A stretch of 64,000 bases of DNA from Flavobacteriales bacterium (GCA_013204105.1 JABMOM010000003.1:107799-171798); one strand, 5' to 3'; positions 16,192 through 25,702 are shown, counted from the first letter of the stretch. Made by a program: numbers and translations. Notes: a model not told the origin generated them from the letters alone.

Positions 16192-17183
16192 TTCGTTTCG
16201 CTGCATTGGCAGCGGTAATCCTGCTTTTCGAAGCATGCGGAGGAGAGGAACGCAAAATTGAACCGCCGGTAAAGCAAGCTGCGAAACCCGCTGTCCAACT
16301 GAAAGCAACCCCCGACTTCAAAGGAGATTCAGCGTACGCCTTCGTTCAACGACAAGTGGATTTCGGTCCACGCGTCCCCAACACGAAAGCGCACAAAGCA
16401 TGCGCCCAATGGTTGACGTCATCGCTCGAACGTTTTGGATTGGAAACGCTCGTTCAAGAAGCTACGGTCACGGCGTTCAACGATGAACGACTTGAGATTT
16501 ACAACATCATGGGCAGGTACAACTCTGCCGCCCCGAAGCGGATTTTACTGGCCGCGCATTGGGATACTCGTCCGTACGCCGATCGGGGCAGTGAGGACAA
16601 AAACAAACCCATCGACGGTGCCAACGATGGTGGAAGCGGTGTTGCTGTGCTCCTTGAGTTGGCACAGGCCATTCATGCCGATTCAATGACACCGGAAATT
16701 GGCTTTGACATCCTCTTCCTCGATGGGGAAGACTATGGCAAGCCCGAATCATCGATGATCGGAAAGTCGAACGATTCCTGGTGCCTCGGCTCACAGTATT
16801 GGTCTAAGAACATTCCTATTGAAGGCTACGCACCCGAGTATGGCATCTTGCTAGACATGGTTGGAGCCTCAGACGCCGTCTTTCCGAAAGAAGGTGCTTC
16901 TGTTTATTACGCCCCGCAAGTGGTGGAAAAAGTATGGTCGATTGCGCAAGCCATGGGACACCGAGGTTACTTCTCGACCATGAATGGCAACCCCTTGATC
17001 GACGACCACGTGTACCTCAATAAGATCGCGGAAATTCCTACGATTGACATCATTCACTACGACATGCTGCGTTCTGATTTTGGCCCCTTTCATCATACCC
17101 ACGATGACAACATGGACATCATCGATAGAGGTACTTTGAAAGTAGTTGGTGATGTGGTCATGCAGGTAATCTATCAAGAATGA
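16173..17183 (+). CDS. M28-family peptidase / glutaminyl cyclase-like lipoprotein
   Basis: 336 residues from the ATG at 16173. Lipoprotein signal with lipobox LLFEAC, so anchored in the periplasm or outer membrane. The catalytic domain carries M28-type metal-binding segments: AAHWDTRPYAD (His), DGANDGGSGVAV (bridging Asp), FLDGEDYG (catalytic Glu-Asp) and FGPFHHTHDDNMD (His). The arrangement matches both M28 aminopeptidases and bacterial/animal-type glutaminyl-peptide cyclotransferases, which share this fold; the WCLGSQYW segment is common in the cyclase-like group. Choice between the two is not possible by eye. Confidence 0.85.
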   Translation: MGSKGLIRFAALAAVILLFEACGGEERKIEPPVKQAAKPAVQLKATPDFKGDSAYAFVQRQVDFGPRVPNTKAHKACAQWLTSSLERFGLETLVQEATVTAFNDERLEIYNIMGRYNSAAPKRILLAAHWDTRPYADRGSEDKNKPIDGANDGGSGVAVLLELAQAIHADSMTPEIGFDILFLDGEDYGKPESSMIGKSNDSWCLGSQYWSKNIPIEGYAPEYGILLDMVGASDAVFPKEGASVYYAPQVVEKVWSIAQAMGHRGYFSTMNGNPLIDDHVYLNKIAEIPTIDIIHYDMLRSDFGPFHHTHDDNMDIIDRGTLKVVGDVVMQVIYQE

Positions 17184-17761
17184 GGAGTAGGTTAATCCTT
17201 CTGTTTGCAACAATCTCCTTTTCGGTCTCTGCACAAAATATCGATATAGACTTATTGCAAGCCGTCAATGTGCACCGCGCTAAAAGCCTCGACCCTAGCT
17301 TTCAGTTCATCACCCAATCCGCGTCACCCCTGAGTGTTGCTACTCCCTTAGTAGTCTTTACAGCAGGAATTTTAAGGAATGACACTAACCTGGCAAGAAA
17401 TGGCATCATGATCGGCGGGGCTATGGCCTTGTCGGCAACTACTACGTTGATTTTAAAGTATACGGTTAATCGACCAAGGCCCTTCGAGACCTTTCCTTTC
17501 ATCGTTCAGTTGTCAGATGTTGGGTCTCCTTCTTTCCCATCGGGTCATACCTCAAACGTTTTCGCAACTGCCACTTCCCTCTCTTTGGCCTTTCCAAAAT
17601 GGTACGTAACAGCTCCAGCCTTGCTTTGGGCCTCGGCCGTTGGTTATTCGCGCATGCACCTAGGTGTGCACTATCCAAGCGACGTGCTGGTCGGCGCAGC
17701 CATCGGCGCTGGATCTGCCTTTCTCAGTCACTACCTCAATAGACGACTTTTTCGCAAGTAA
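17180..17761 (+). CDS. PAP2-family phosphatase, exported/membrane
   Basis: 193 residues. An N-terminal signal (to SVSAQ, about residue 19) is followed by a PAP2 fold with the complete three-part active site: KYTVNRPRPF, FPSGHTSNVFA and SRMHLGVHYPSD. Enzymes of this type remove phosphate from lipid phosphates such as undecaprenyl diphosphate or phosphatidic acid. It overlaps the upstream lipoprotein gene by four bases (ATGA). Confidence 0.9.
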   Translation: MRSRLILLFATISFSVSAQNIDIDLLQAVNVHRAKSLDPSFQFITQSASPLSVATPLVVFTAGILRNDTNLARNGIMIGGAMALSATTTLILKYTVNRPRPFETFPFIVQLSDVGSPSFPSGHTSNVFATATSLSLAFPKWYVTAPALLWASAVGYSRMHLGVHYPSDVLVGAAIGAGSAFLSHYLNRRLFRK

Positions 17762-17826
17762 ATCGTCCATTTCACTAGCTCGGCTTTGCTTTCATAAGGT
17801 TATATTTCGGCAAATTTCCCTCGAAC

Positions 17827-20631
17827 ATGGCCGACGATAAAAAGCTATTCCTTCTCGACGCATTTGCGCTCATCTACCGCGCCTATTATTCGTTCATTTC
17901 CAATCCGCGGGTCAGCAGCAAAGGACTCAATACGTCTGCCATGTTTGGCTTCACGAATACCCTTTGGGACCTGATCAACAAGGAGAAGCCAACCCACATC
18001 GCCGTAGTGTTTGACCCCCCCAGTGGCGACCAAGAAAATTTTCGCGTGGAGCAATATGCGGAGTACAAGGCAAATCGTGAAGCCATGCCAGAGGACATCC
18101 GAAAGTCGATTCCTTACATTAAGGCCATCGTGCAGGGTTTCAAAATTCCAACCCTTGAAGTGGAAGGGTTTGAAGCGGATGACGTGATCGGAACCCTGGC
18201 AAAGAAAGCCGCGCGTAAAGGTTATACGGTGTACATGATGACCCCGGATAAGGACTTCGGTCAATTGGTAGAAGACACGATTTTCATGTATAAACCCGGC
18301 AGGCAAGGGAGCGACGTACAGATCATGGGACCCAAGGAAATTTGTGAGCGCTACGGCATCGAACGTCCCGATCAGGTCATTGATATTTTGGGGATGATGG
18401 GCGATGCGGTCGACAACATTCCCGGCATCCCGGGAGTGGGTGAAAAAACGGCCATCAAGTTTGTGCAGCAATTCGGATCCATGGAAGGCTTGTACGAAAA
18501 TATAGAAGCCCTCACAGGCAAGATGAAAGAAAAGGTCGCCGAGAACAAAGACCAGGCGTTCATGTCTAAGGAATTGGCCACCATCGTACAAGACGTTCCG
18601 ATCGAATTGAACGAGCATGACCTGATCCGGGAAGAACCGGATGTAGAACGTTTGGTTGAAATCTTCACCGAACTCGAATTCAAGACCCTCGCCAAGCGCG
18701 TCTTAGGAGAGGAGATCGCCGTTACCCAAACCAGCATCTCAGGGGGACAATTGGACCTCTTTGGAGGCGCTGCCCAAGGGAGCGAAACCCAAGTAGAAAC
18801 CGTGACCCCTCCAACCGACCTCGACACGATCGAGACGGTGGTAAAATCGTACACAGCGGCGACCACAAAGGAAGAGCGCGCTGAACTTATCAAGGTCCTA
18901 GGTGCATCCAAAAGCTTTTGTTTCGATACAGAAACAACTGGCATTGATTCCATCACGGCTGAGTTGGTTGGGATGTCCTTTTGCATGGAAAAGGGTACAG
19001 CGTATTACGTCCCCGTTCCGGATGACCATTCAGAAGCCACCAAGATCGTCGCAGAATTCAAGTCGGTCTTCGAGAACGAAGCTGAAAAGGTTGGCCAGAA
19101 CCTGAAGTACGACCTCGAAGTATTGAAGCGCTACGGCATTACGGTAAGCGGCTTTTTGTACGATACGATGATTGCTCACTACTTGCTCCATCCAGACATG
19201 AAGCACAACATGAACGACATGTCGGAGTACTACCTGAACTACCAGCCCGTCTCCATCGAGACTTTGATCGGTAAAAAGGGTAACAAGCAAGGAAGCATGC
19301 GCGATGTTGCCTTAGAAAACATCACCCAATACGCGAGCGAGGATGCCGACATCACGCTTCAGCTGAAGCATGCCTTGGACAAAGAATTAAACAAAGACCA
19401 CCTCGTGAAGCTCTTTCGGGAGATTGAGTCGCCTTTGATCCAAGTCCTTACCGAGATGGAATTAGAGGGCATCAACATTGATGTCCCAGCATTGAAAAAA
19501 TTCTCGAAAGAACTGGGTGCCGACATCGACATTTTGAAAAAGAAAATCCTCGGGCTGGCCGGGATAGACTTCAACGTAGACTCTCCGAAGCAATTAGGAG
19601 AAGTGCTTTTTGACCACTTGAAGATCGATGAGAAGGCCAAGAAAACCAAGAGTGGGCAATACGTAACGCGTGAAGACACCCTGCAAAAAATGGCGAGCAA
19701 GCACGAGATCATCCCATTGATCCTCGACTATCGCAGCGTGAAGAAATTAAAAAGCACCTACGTAGACAGCCTGCCTGAAATGGTCAATGCTGACACGGGG
19801 CGCATCCACACCAATTACATGCAAACGGTGGCTGCTACGGGACGGCTTTCCTCCACCAACCCAAACTTGCAAAACATTCCGATTCGTACCGAACGCGGTC
19901 GCTACATCAGAAAGGCCTTCATTCCAAGGTCAGAAGAATACGTCATCCTAGCCGCGGATTACTCTCAGGTAGAGCTCCGCATTATCGCAGCGCTAAGCGA
20001 GGACCAGAGCATGATCCAGGCCTTTAAGGATGGCTTGGACATCCACGCCGCCACGGCTTCCAAGGTTTTTGATGTGCCGCTCGAAGAAGTAACCCGTGAT
20101 CAACGGGGTAAAGCGAAGGCCGTGAATTTCGGGATCGCATATGGTCAGGGAGCTTTTGGATTGGCAGACAACCTCAACATTTCCCGCACGGAAGCCCGCG
20201 AGATCATTGAAAATTACTTCGTCCAATTTCCGGGGATCCAAACTTTTAAGGAGATGGCCATCGAGCAGGCGAAGGAAAAGGGTTACGCCGAGACGCTCCT
20301 GGGTCGCCGACGCTACCTCCCGGACATCAACTCTCAAAACGGCACCGTGCGCGCGGGTGCCGAGCGCAATGCGATCAACGCTCCGATTCAGGGGTCTGCA
20401 GCGGACATCATCAAATTGGCCATGATCGATATTCACAAGGTGTTTCAAGCCGAAGGCTTTCGCTCTAAAATGCTGCTTCAGGTGCATGACGAATTGGTTT
20501 TTGATGCGCATAAGGAAGAACTTGAAACCATCCAGCCGATCATACGTAATAAGATGGAAACCGCTTATACCATTGCTGTTCCATTAGTTGTTGACATCAA
20601 TCATGGGAATAATTGGTTGGAGGCACATTAA
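17827..20631 (+). CDS. polA: DNA polymerase I
   Basis: 934 residues, full three-domain enzyme used in Okazaki fragment processing and repair. The 5' nuclease domain (about 1-300) has GFEADDVIGTLA, TPDKDFGQLV and GDAVDNIPGIPGVGEKTA. The 3'-5' proofreading domain (about 345-530) keeps its acidic residues in FDTETTG, QNLKYDLE and YASEDADIT. The polymerase domain (about 560-934) has motif A DYSQVELRIIAALSED, motif B RGKAKAVNFGIAYG and motif C LQVHDELVFDA. All catalytic residues appear intact. Large antisense open frames within it are shadows. Confidence 0.98.
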   Translation: MADDKKLFLLDAFALIYRAYYSFISNPRVSSKGLNTSAMFGFTNTLWDLINKEKPTHIAVVFDPPSGDQENFRVEQYAEYKANREAMPEDIRKSIPYIKAIVQGFKIPTLEVEGFEADDVIGTLAKKAARKGYTVYMMTPDKDFGQLVEDTIFMYKPGRQGSDVQIMGPKEICERYGIERPDQVIDILGMMGDAVDNIPGIPGVGEKTAIKFVQQFGSMEGLYENIEALTGKMKEKVAENKDQAFMSKELATIVQDVPIELNEHDLIREEPDVERLVEIFTELEFKTLAKRVLGEEIAVTQTSISGGQLDLFGGAAQGSETQVETVTPPTDLDTIETVVKSYTAATTKEERAELIKVLGASKSFCFDTETTGIDSITAELVGMSFCMEKGTAYYVPVPDDHSEATKIVAEFKSVFENEAEKVGQNLKYDLEVLKRYGITVSGFLYDTMIAHYLLHPDMKHNMNDMSEYYLNYQPVSIETLIGKKGNKQGSMRDVALENITQYASEDADITLQLKHALDKELNKDHLVKLFREIESPLIQVLTEMELEGINIDVPALKKFSKELGADIDILKKKILGLAGIDFNVDSPKQLGEVLFDHLKIDEKAKKTKSGQYVTREDTLQKMASKHEIIPLILDYRSVKKLKSTYVDSLPEMVNADTGRIHTNYMQTVAATGRLSSTNPNLQNIPIRTERGRYIRKAFIPRSEEYVILAADYSQVELRIIAALSEDQSMIQAFKDGLDIHAATASKVFDVPLEEVTRDQRGKAKAVNFGIAYGQGAFGLADNLNISRTEAREIIENYFVQFPGIQTFKEMAIEQAKEKGYAETLLGRRRYLPDINSQNGTVRAGAERNAINAPIQGSAADIIKLAMIDIHKVFQAEGFRSKMLLQVHDELVFDAHKEELETIQPIIRNKMETAYTIAVPLVVDINHGNNWLEAH

Positions 20632-20650
20632 AACACAGGTTCTTCCCACC

Positions 20651-20658
20651 TATGTTTG
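20651..20658 (+). promoter_or_regulatory. Candidate Bacteroidota -7 element TATGTTTG
   Basis: Perfect TAnnTTTG 19 bases before the ATG of the lipoprotein gene at 20677, just after polA. No clear TTG at the expected upstream distance. Confidence 0.45.
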
Positions 20659-20676
20659 TGATAATTTGGGAATATT

Positions 20677-21582
20677 ATGAGAACCACTGCCCTTTTGTTA
20701 CCCCTCGCGCTCTTGCTGATCACGGCGAGTTGCGGAGGTGAAAAATCCGACGAAGTCAAAGAGAGTAAGAAAGGGATGGATATTGACACATCCCAAATCA
20801 AAGACGGCGTTGGTGCTGAGATGTATGATCGGGCGAGAGCCATGTTCTACTCCATGCCGACGCCCTTGGAGCTCCAGTCGATGATTGAAGCTTCGGGAGG
20901 ACACTTCAGGGAAGACTTACTGGCTGACCCTCAAAAATCCGCCGATTACCAAACTACCGAACAGCAAGCCTTTGCGCTTGGGGTCTACGGAGCTGACATG
21001 AGTTACTCTACCGTCTTTGACCAACAGCAAGATGCTTTATTGTACATGGCTGCTGCGCAGCGCGTTGCTAAGAAGTTAGGCATCAAGGATCCTTTCGGGC
21101 CAGGACTCATGGAACGGGCGAGCAACAACCAAACGGACAAGGATTCCATGTTGTTGATCGTCTCAGAGATTTATTGGGAACTCAACAGCCAACTTCAGGA
21201 GGAGAACCGCAACCAAATTGGATTGATCGTATTGGCCGCGAGCTGGGTGGAAGGCGTCTATCTCGGCACGCAGATCATGCATGAACAGGAAAACAGTGCA
21301 ATGGAGCAAGTCATCGCTGACCAGCGCTTCATCGCCTCTCAATTGGACGCCCTTTTCAAGGACTACGCATCAGATCCCTTCATCGCAACCACGGAGCCCT
21401 ATTTCCGACAGATTGTTGATCGTTACCTCGCGCTTCCCGTGGAAGAAAATCCAACCACTCTGACGAAACAAAACGGTAAAACCGTCATCAGCGGCGCGAC
21501 CACGGTTCAGTTTACAAAAGAAGACTTAGCAGACATCTCCCGTATTGTGCAGGAAACCCGAGTTAAAATCATCGCGCTATGA
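20677..21582 (+). CDS. Lipoprotein of unknown function
   Basis: 301 residues with a signal peptide and lipobox (LLLITASCGG, Cys at about residue 21), so membrane-anchored. The rest is helix-rich and acidic, with AFALGVYGADMSYSTVF in the middle and a C-terminal ADISRIVQETRVKI. No catalytic motif recognised. It overlaps the next gene by four bases, so the two unknown envelope proteins are probably co-produced. Confidence 0.8.
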   Translation: MRTTALLLPLALLLITASCGGEKSDEVKESKKGMDIDTSQIKDGVGAEMYDRARAMFYSMPTPLELQSMIEASGGHFREDLLADPQKSADYQTTEQQAFALGVYGADMSYSTVFDQQQDALLYMAAAQRVAKKLGIKDPFGPGLMERASNNQTDKDSMLLIVSEIYWELNSQLQEENRNQIGLIVLAASWVEGVYLGTQIMHEQENSAMEQVIADQRFIASQLDALFKDYASDPFIATTEPYFRQIVDRYLALPVEENPTTLTKQNGKTVISGATTVQFTKEDLADISRIVQETRVKIIAL

Positions 21583-22022
21583 AGAACACCCTCTTTACCT
21601 ACTCTCTTCTTATCGCACTGAGCTTGGCGTTCACACAGTACGCTGAAGCGCAATGCAAGTCGTTTACTAAGAAGCATTGTCTTTCTGAATTGGAAGGCTA
21701 TTCGAGCAACGGACAATACAACGGGGCCGTCATGTTTGAGGGTGAAGCCGCCTCCTTGGTACAAACCTTTTACTCTGGAAAAGACTATCGCCTATTTATC
21801 TGTTCCCACGACGCCATCAATGACAGCCTGTTCTATGAGGTGCGGGATTATAAGAAGAATATCCTCTTTTCGAGCAAAGATGAGGGCACGACCATGTTTG
21901 ACTTTTCCGTTGAATCTACCCAGCAGCTCTATCTGACCATCATCGTACCGGATATGGGTACGGCCAACGAACTCAAAAAGAATGGATGCGTATCTATTCT
22001 CATCGGGTTCAAGGAGAATTGA
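21579..22022 (+). CDS. Small secreted protein of unknown function
   Basis: 147 residues with a signal peptide ending near YAEAQ (about residue 24). The mature part is beta-rich with two Cys near its start (CKSFTKKHC) and a hydrophobic C-terminus (GCVSILIGF). It begins inside the stop codon of the upstream lipoprotein gene (ATGA). Family not recognised. Confidence 0.75.
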   Translation: MKNTLFTYSLLIALSLAFTQYAEAQCKSFTKKHCLSELEGYSSNGQYNGAVMFEGEAASLVQTFYSGKDYRLFICSHDAINDSLFYEVRDYKKNILFSSKDEGTTMFDFSVESTQQLYLTIIVPDMGTANELKKNGCVSILIGFKEN

Positions 22023-22066
22023 CCCCACACGACGTCTTTTCAGTTAAGCATGCGTAATATTGCGCC

Positions 22067-22951
22067 ATGACCTACTCCATGACAGGTTACGGCAAAACTG
22101 TTTGCCAGTACAACGGCCGCGGGCTGACCATTGAGATCCGAACGCTGAACAGCAAGCAGGGCGATATCAATGTGCGTATGCCTTCCATCTACCGTGAAAA
22201 AGAGATCGCATTGCGCGACCTGATTTCCTCTGAACTCCAACGCGGTAAAATCGACTTGAGCATCCAACGCGACCTCGCGGATGAGGAAATGACAAGCGAG
22301 ATAAATGAAGCCCTTGTCACCCACTACTACGAAATGATCAAGCGTATGGAGTCAAAGATCGAAGGCAATTCATCCGCCGATTCGGTCGAGTACCTTTCCC
22401 TCATTTTCAAACTACCGGACGTACTCAAGCCGGTCACCGAACAATTGACCGAAGAAGAATTTGCCGTGCTCAACGAAGGCCTTGCCTCGTGCATCAAACA
22501 CGTCAAAGCATTCAGAAAGCAGGAAGGAGAAAAGCTTGAACTTGTGCTTCGCGCAGGGGCAGAGCGCATTGCATCGTTGCTTGAGGATGTAGCTCCCTTT
22601 GAACAAGCGCGCATCGATAAGATCCGCGGCCGCATTACCAACAGCTTGGGGGACGATGCAGATTCATCGGCTTTTGATAAAGACCGGTTTGAACAAGAAT
22701 TGATCTACTACCTCGAAAAGCTCGACATCACCGAAGAAAAGGTGCGGCTGAAAGCCCATTGCGAATATTTTTTAAAGACGTTGGACACCGAAGAAGTCAA
22801 GGGAAAAAAATTGTCGTTCATCGCGCAGGAAATGGGACGGGAAATCAACACCCTTGGTAGCAAGGCACAACATTCGGATATGCAACGGGTGGTGGTAGAC
22901 ATGAAGGATGAACTCGAAAAAATAAAGGAACAAGTACTGAACGTTCTCTAA
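22067..22951 (+). CDS. YicC-family endoribonuclease-like protein
   Basis: 294 residues matching YicC: the N-terminal SMTGYGK motif (residues 4-10), RTLNSKQGDINVRMP, and the C-terminal DUF1732 segment LSFIAQEMGREINTLGSKA. E. coli YicC has been described as an endoribonuclease. It lies four bases upstream of gmk, a conserved pairing in many bacteria. Confidence 0.93.
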   Translation: MTYSMTGYGKTVCQYNGRGLTIEIRTLNSKQGDINVRMPSIYREKEIALRDLISSELQRGKIDLSIQRDLADEEMTSEINEALVTHYYEMIKRMESKIEGNSSADSVEYLSLIFKLPDVLKPVTEQLTEEEFAVLNEGLASCIKHVKAFRKQEGEKLELVLRAGAERIASLLEDVAPFEQARIDKIRGRITNSLGDDADSSAFDKDRFEQELIYYLEKLDITEEKVRLKAHCEYFLKTLDTEEVKGKKLSFIAQEMGREINTLGSKAQHSDMQRVVVDMKDELEKIKEQVLNVL

Positions 22952-22954
22952 GCG

Positions 22955-23536
22955 ATGACCCCACTTCACCCTCAAGGAAAAGCCATCATTTTCTCAGCAC
23001 CGTCCGGATCAGGCAAGACCACGATTGTGCAAGCGCTGCTCAGAGAAGGCATGCCCCTGGAGTTCTCGATATCGGCGACGAGTCGCGAGCCACGCGGCGC
23101 TGAAATCAATGGTGTTGACTATTATTTCCTCGGAATCAACGGCTTCAAACAAATGATCGACGCCGACGCCTTGCTCGAGTGGGAGGAAGTCTATGTGGAT
23201 CAATTTTATGGCACCCTTAAGAGCGAAATCGAACGCATCGGGAACAACGGAAATGCCGTCATGTTTGATGTGGATGTGTACGGCGGAATCGAGCTGAAAC
23301 GGTTGCTCGGCGATCAAGCCTTGGCGGTTTTCATTCTGCCTCCATCGGTGGAAGAACTCGAAAGACGATTAAGAGGTAGGAATACCGATCCGGATAAAAA
23401 GATCAAGTTGCGCTTGGCCAAAGCCAGTGAAGAGATTGAACAGCGCGATGCCTTCGACACCATCATCGTAAACGAAGACCTCGATCAAGCGATTGCTGAT
23501 GCCCGCGCTGCCATCATTGAATTTCTTGCGAAATGA
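22955..23536 (+). CDS. gmk: Guanylate kinase
   Basis: 193 residues. Phosphorylates GMP to GDP. P-loop APSGSGKTT at about residues 15-23 and the GMP-binding SATSREPRGAEINGVDYYF at about 39-57. Its stop overlaps the nadD start by four bases. Confidence 0.96.
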   Translation: MTPLHPQGKAIIFSAPSGSGKTTIVQALLREGMPLEFSISATSREPRGAEINGVDYYFLGINGFKQMIDADALLEWEEVYVDQFYGTLKSEIERIGNNGNAVMFDVDVYGGIELKRLLGDQALAVFILPPSVEELERRLRGRNTDPDKKIKLRLAKASEEIEQRDAFDTIIVNEDLDQAIADARAAIIEFLAK

Positions 23537-24138
23537 GCAAACGAATAGGACTATACTTTGGCACCTTCAACCCCATTCATGTGGGGCATCTGATCATTGC
23601 GAATCACATGGTGCAGTACGCCGAATTGGATGAGTTGTGGTTTGTCGTTTCCCCTCAGAATCCACTCAAACCCAAGGCCTCGCTGTTGGCTGATTACCAT
23701 CGACTCGCATTGGTGCGCATCGCGGTAGACAACAACTTCAAACTCCGCGCGAGCAATATCGAGTTCGATCTTCCTCAGCCCTCCTACACGATCCATACAC
23801 TTGCAGCCCTTTCAGAGAAGCACCCGGATCACGATTTTACCATCATCATGGGAGAGGACAACCTGAACACTCTTCCGAAATGGAAGAACTATGATCAGAT
23901 CTTGGAACACTACTCTATCTTGGTGTATCCTCGCGTAGAAAGCGACGAAAACCTAAGCGTAATTAGCGGTGACCGCAGTGATCTCCTCGACCACCCCAAG
24001 GTTACGATGGTAGACGCACCCTTGATGAAGATCTCCGCAAGTTTCATCCGAAAAGCCGTGCATGATGGCAGGGATGTACGCTACCTGCTTACCGAGCCCG
24101 TGCTGAAGTATGTGGATGAGATGAACTTTTATCGTTAG
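23533..24138 (+). CDS. nadD: Nicotinate-nucleotide adenylyltransferase
   Basis: 201 residues. Adenylates nicotinate mononucleotide in NAD synthesis. Nucleotidyltransferase motif GTFNPIHVGHL at residues 9-19, GEDNLNTLPKWKN in the middle and the C-terminal ISASFIRKAV (the family's ISST-R element). Its TAG stop is also the first three bases of the TAGGGAG repeat tract that follows. Confidence 0.96.
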   Translation: MSKRIGLYFGTFNPIHVGHLIIANHMVQYAELDELWFVVSPQNPLKPKASLLADYHRLALVRIAVDNNFKLRASNIEFDLPQPSYTIHTLAALSEKHPDHDFTIIMGEDNLNTLPKWKNYDQILEHYSILVYPRVESDENLSVISGDRSDLLDHPKVTMVDAPLMKISASFIRKAVHDGRDVRYLLTEPVLKYVDEMNFYR

Positions 24139-24171
24139 GGAGTAGGGAATAGTTGATTAGGGAATAGGGAG
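24136..24171 (+). repeat. Degenerate heptamer tract, TAGGGAA family, starting in the nadD stop codon
   Basis: TAGGGAG, TAGGGAA, TAGTTGAT (8 bases), TAGGGAA, TAGGGAG. Four GGG runs make it a second, looser quadruplex candidate. It resembles the GGGAGTGG/GGGAATTAG part of the 51-base repeat at 10945 and 11096. Confidence 0.85.
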
Positions 24172-24220
24172 AAGGATTTCCAGGTTACTTCAGAATTCGT
24201 CCATTCCTCGTTGTTGGGTT

Positions 24221-24251
24221 GCCAGTCGCCAGCAGCCAGCGGCTAGTCGCC
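24221..24251. repeat. Degenerate heptamer tract, GCCAGTC family
   Basis: GCCAGTC, GCCAGCA, GCCAGCG, GCTAGTC, GCC in strict 7-base register in the nadD-thiL gap. Confidence 0.85.
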
Positions 24252-24280
24252 TCTTTACTGCATCAGCCCATTGCACAACC

Positions 24281-24310
24281 GCAATTTCAATTGCAGTTGC
24301 AGTTGAAATT
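24281..24310. repeat. Degenerate hexamer tract, GCAGTT family
   Basis: GCAATT, TCAATT, GCAGTT, GCAGTT, GAAATT in strict 6-base register, 67 bases upstream of thiL. It parallels the hexamer tract at 11007. Confidence 0.75.
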
Positions 24311-24376
24311 GCCCTTCCTGCCAGCCCATCGCTTCTCCCTTGAATTTCTCACCTTTGCGACCCCAAAATTGGAACC

Positions 24377-25402
24377 ATGAGCGACCGTACAGAATTGAAT
24401 GACCTGGGAGAATTCGGATTGATTGAGCATTTGACGAAGAACATCGAACACGTGCAACCATCTACCGTCCTTGGGGTGGGCGACGATGCGGCCGTGATTG
24501 ACCGTGGGGACTTTTATGAATTGGTTTCTAGCGACATGCTCGTAGAAGGGGTGCATTTTGATATGGGGTACACGCCCCTCAAACACCTTGGGTATAAGAG
24601 CATCGCGGTGAATGTATCGGACATCTGTGCGATGAATGGTAGGTGCGAGCATGTAACCGTTAGCATTGCGGTATCGAATCGTTTTTCGGTTGAAGCCTTG
24701 GAGGAGATCTACGGAGGTATGTTACTCGCCTGCACAGCATATGGCGTAGACCTCGTTGGAGGAGACACTTCTTCGAGTCTTTCTGGACTCGTAATCAGCG
24801 TCACTGCCATCGGGCGCGTTGCGAAAGACAAAATTGCTTACCGCAGCGGGGCGAAAGAACACGATCTGCTTTGTGTTTCTGGAGACCTAGGCGCAGCCTA
24901 CATCGGACTTCAGATCCTGGAGCGGGAAAAGCAGATATGGAAAGAGAACCCCGGAGTGCAACCAGACTTGGAAGGACACGATTACGTGCTGGAGCGCTTC
25001 CTCAAACCAGATGCACGGGTGGACATCATCGCACGACTCGCAGAGAAAGGCGTCGTCCCTACGTCGATGATGGATATTTCAGACGGGCTCGGTTCTGAGG
25101 TGCTACACATCTGCAAACAGAGCAAGGTCGGGGTGAAAGTATTCGAAGAAAAACTTCCGATCGACGCAACCGTCACAACACAAGCGCAAGAATTCAAACT
25201 AGAGCCATCGCTTTGCGCGATGAATGGTGGCGAAGATTACGAGTTGCTTTTCACCGTTGATCAAAAGGACTTTGAGAAGATCAACCTCATGGAAGGCGTA
25301 CGCATCATTGGGCACATTGCGGATGCTACAGACGGCGCCACGCTTGTCTACCCTCGTGGTGAAGAAATTTTCATCAAGGCACAGGGTTGGAAGGCTTTCT
25401 GA
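24377..25402 (+). CDS. thiL: Thiamine-monophosphate kinase
   Basis: 341 residues. Makes thiamine diphosphate, the active cofactor. PurM/ThiL fold with VGDDAAVID (about residue 33), SDMLVEGVHFD, VNVSDICAMN and GGDTSSS as metal/ATP-binding segments, and MDISDGLGSE plus NGGEDYELLFTV in the C-terminal half. Normal length. No thiamine riboswitch was recognised upstream; the gap instead contains repeat tracts. Confidence 0.95.
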   Translation: MSDRTELNDLGEFGLIEHLTKNIEHVQPSTVLGVGDDAAVIDRGDFYELVSSDMLVEGVHFDMGYTPLKHLGYKSIAVNVSDICAMNGRCEHVTVSIAVSNRFSVEALEEIYGGMLLACTAYGVDLVGGDTSSSLSGLVISVTAIGRVAKDKIAYRSGAKEHDLLCVSGDLGAAYIGLQILEREKQIWKENPGVQPDLEGHDYVLERFLKPDARVDIIARLAEKGVVPTSMMDISDGLGSEVLHICKQSKVGVKVFEEKLPIDATVTTQAQEFKLEPSLCAMNGGEDYELLFTVDQKDFEKINLMEGVRIIGHIADATDGATLVYPRGEEIFIKAQGWKAF

Positions 25403-25408
25403 ATACCT

Positions 25409-25702
25409 CTACCCTAGGTTCATCAGCATAAACAACACGTCCACCGCTAGCGCCAGGATTGTGCTACGTACAATGTATTTCATGGGCGCTACTGCGAGCA
25501 TCATCGACAAGCTGAACATGGTAAATCCAGCAATTACGCCGATCTGCCAAATATGATCGCGCGCAAACATGCCAACGGCGATGCCCCCTACGATACCGAT
25601 AAGCAAGAATCCAAGAGAAATGATGGAAAATCGGTCAAATTCAGAATTTTCTTCAAAACGCGTAAGCCAGTTCCCTCCTTGGGAAGAAGTATTGGTATCC
25701 AT
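25409..25702 (-). CDS. Small membrane protein of unknown function
   Basis: 97 residues from the ATG at 25702. A polar 27-residue head is followed by three hydrophobic segments (about 28-48, 53-72 and 76-95). It converges on thiL with a 6-base gap. A TTG at 25792 would add 30 residues but the ATG is the simpler start. No family recognised. Confidence 0.65.
   Translation of the reverse strand: MDTNTSSQGGNWLTRFEENSEFDRFSIISLGFLLIGIVGGIAVGMFARDHIWQIGVIAGFTMFSLSMMLAVAPMKYIVRSTILALAVDVLFMLMNLG

Noticed and set aside
18372..18986. A 204-codon minus-strand open frame
   Set aside because: Antisense to polA; its length comes from the codon use of polA, not from a gene.
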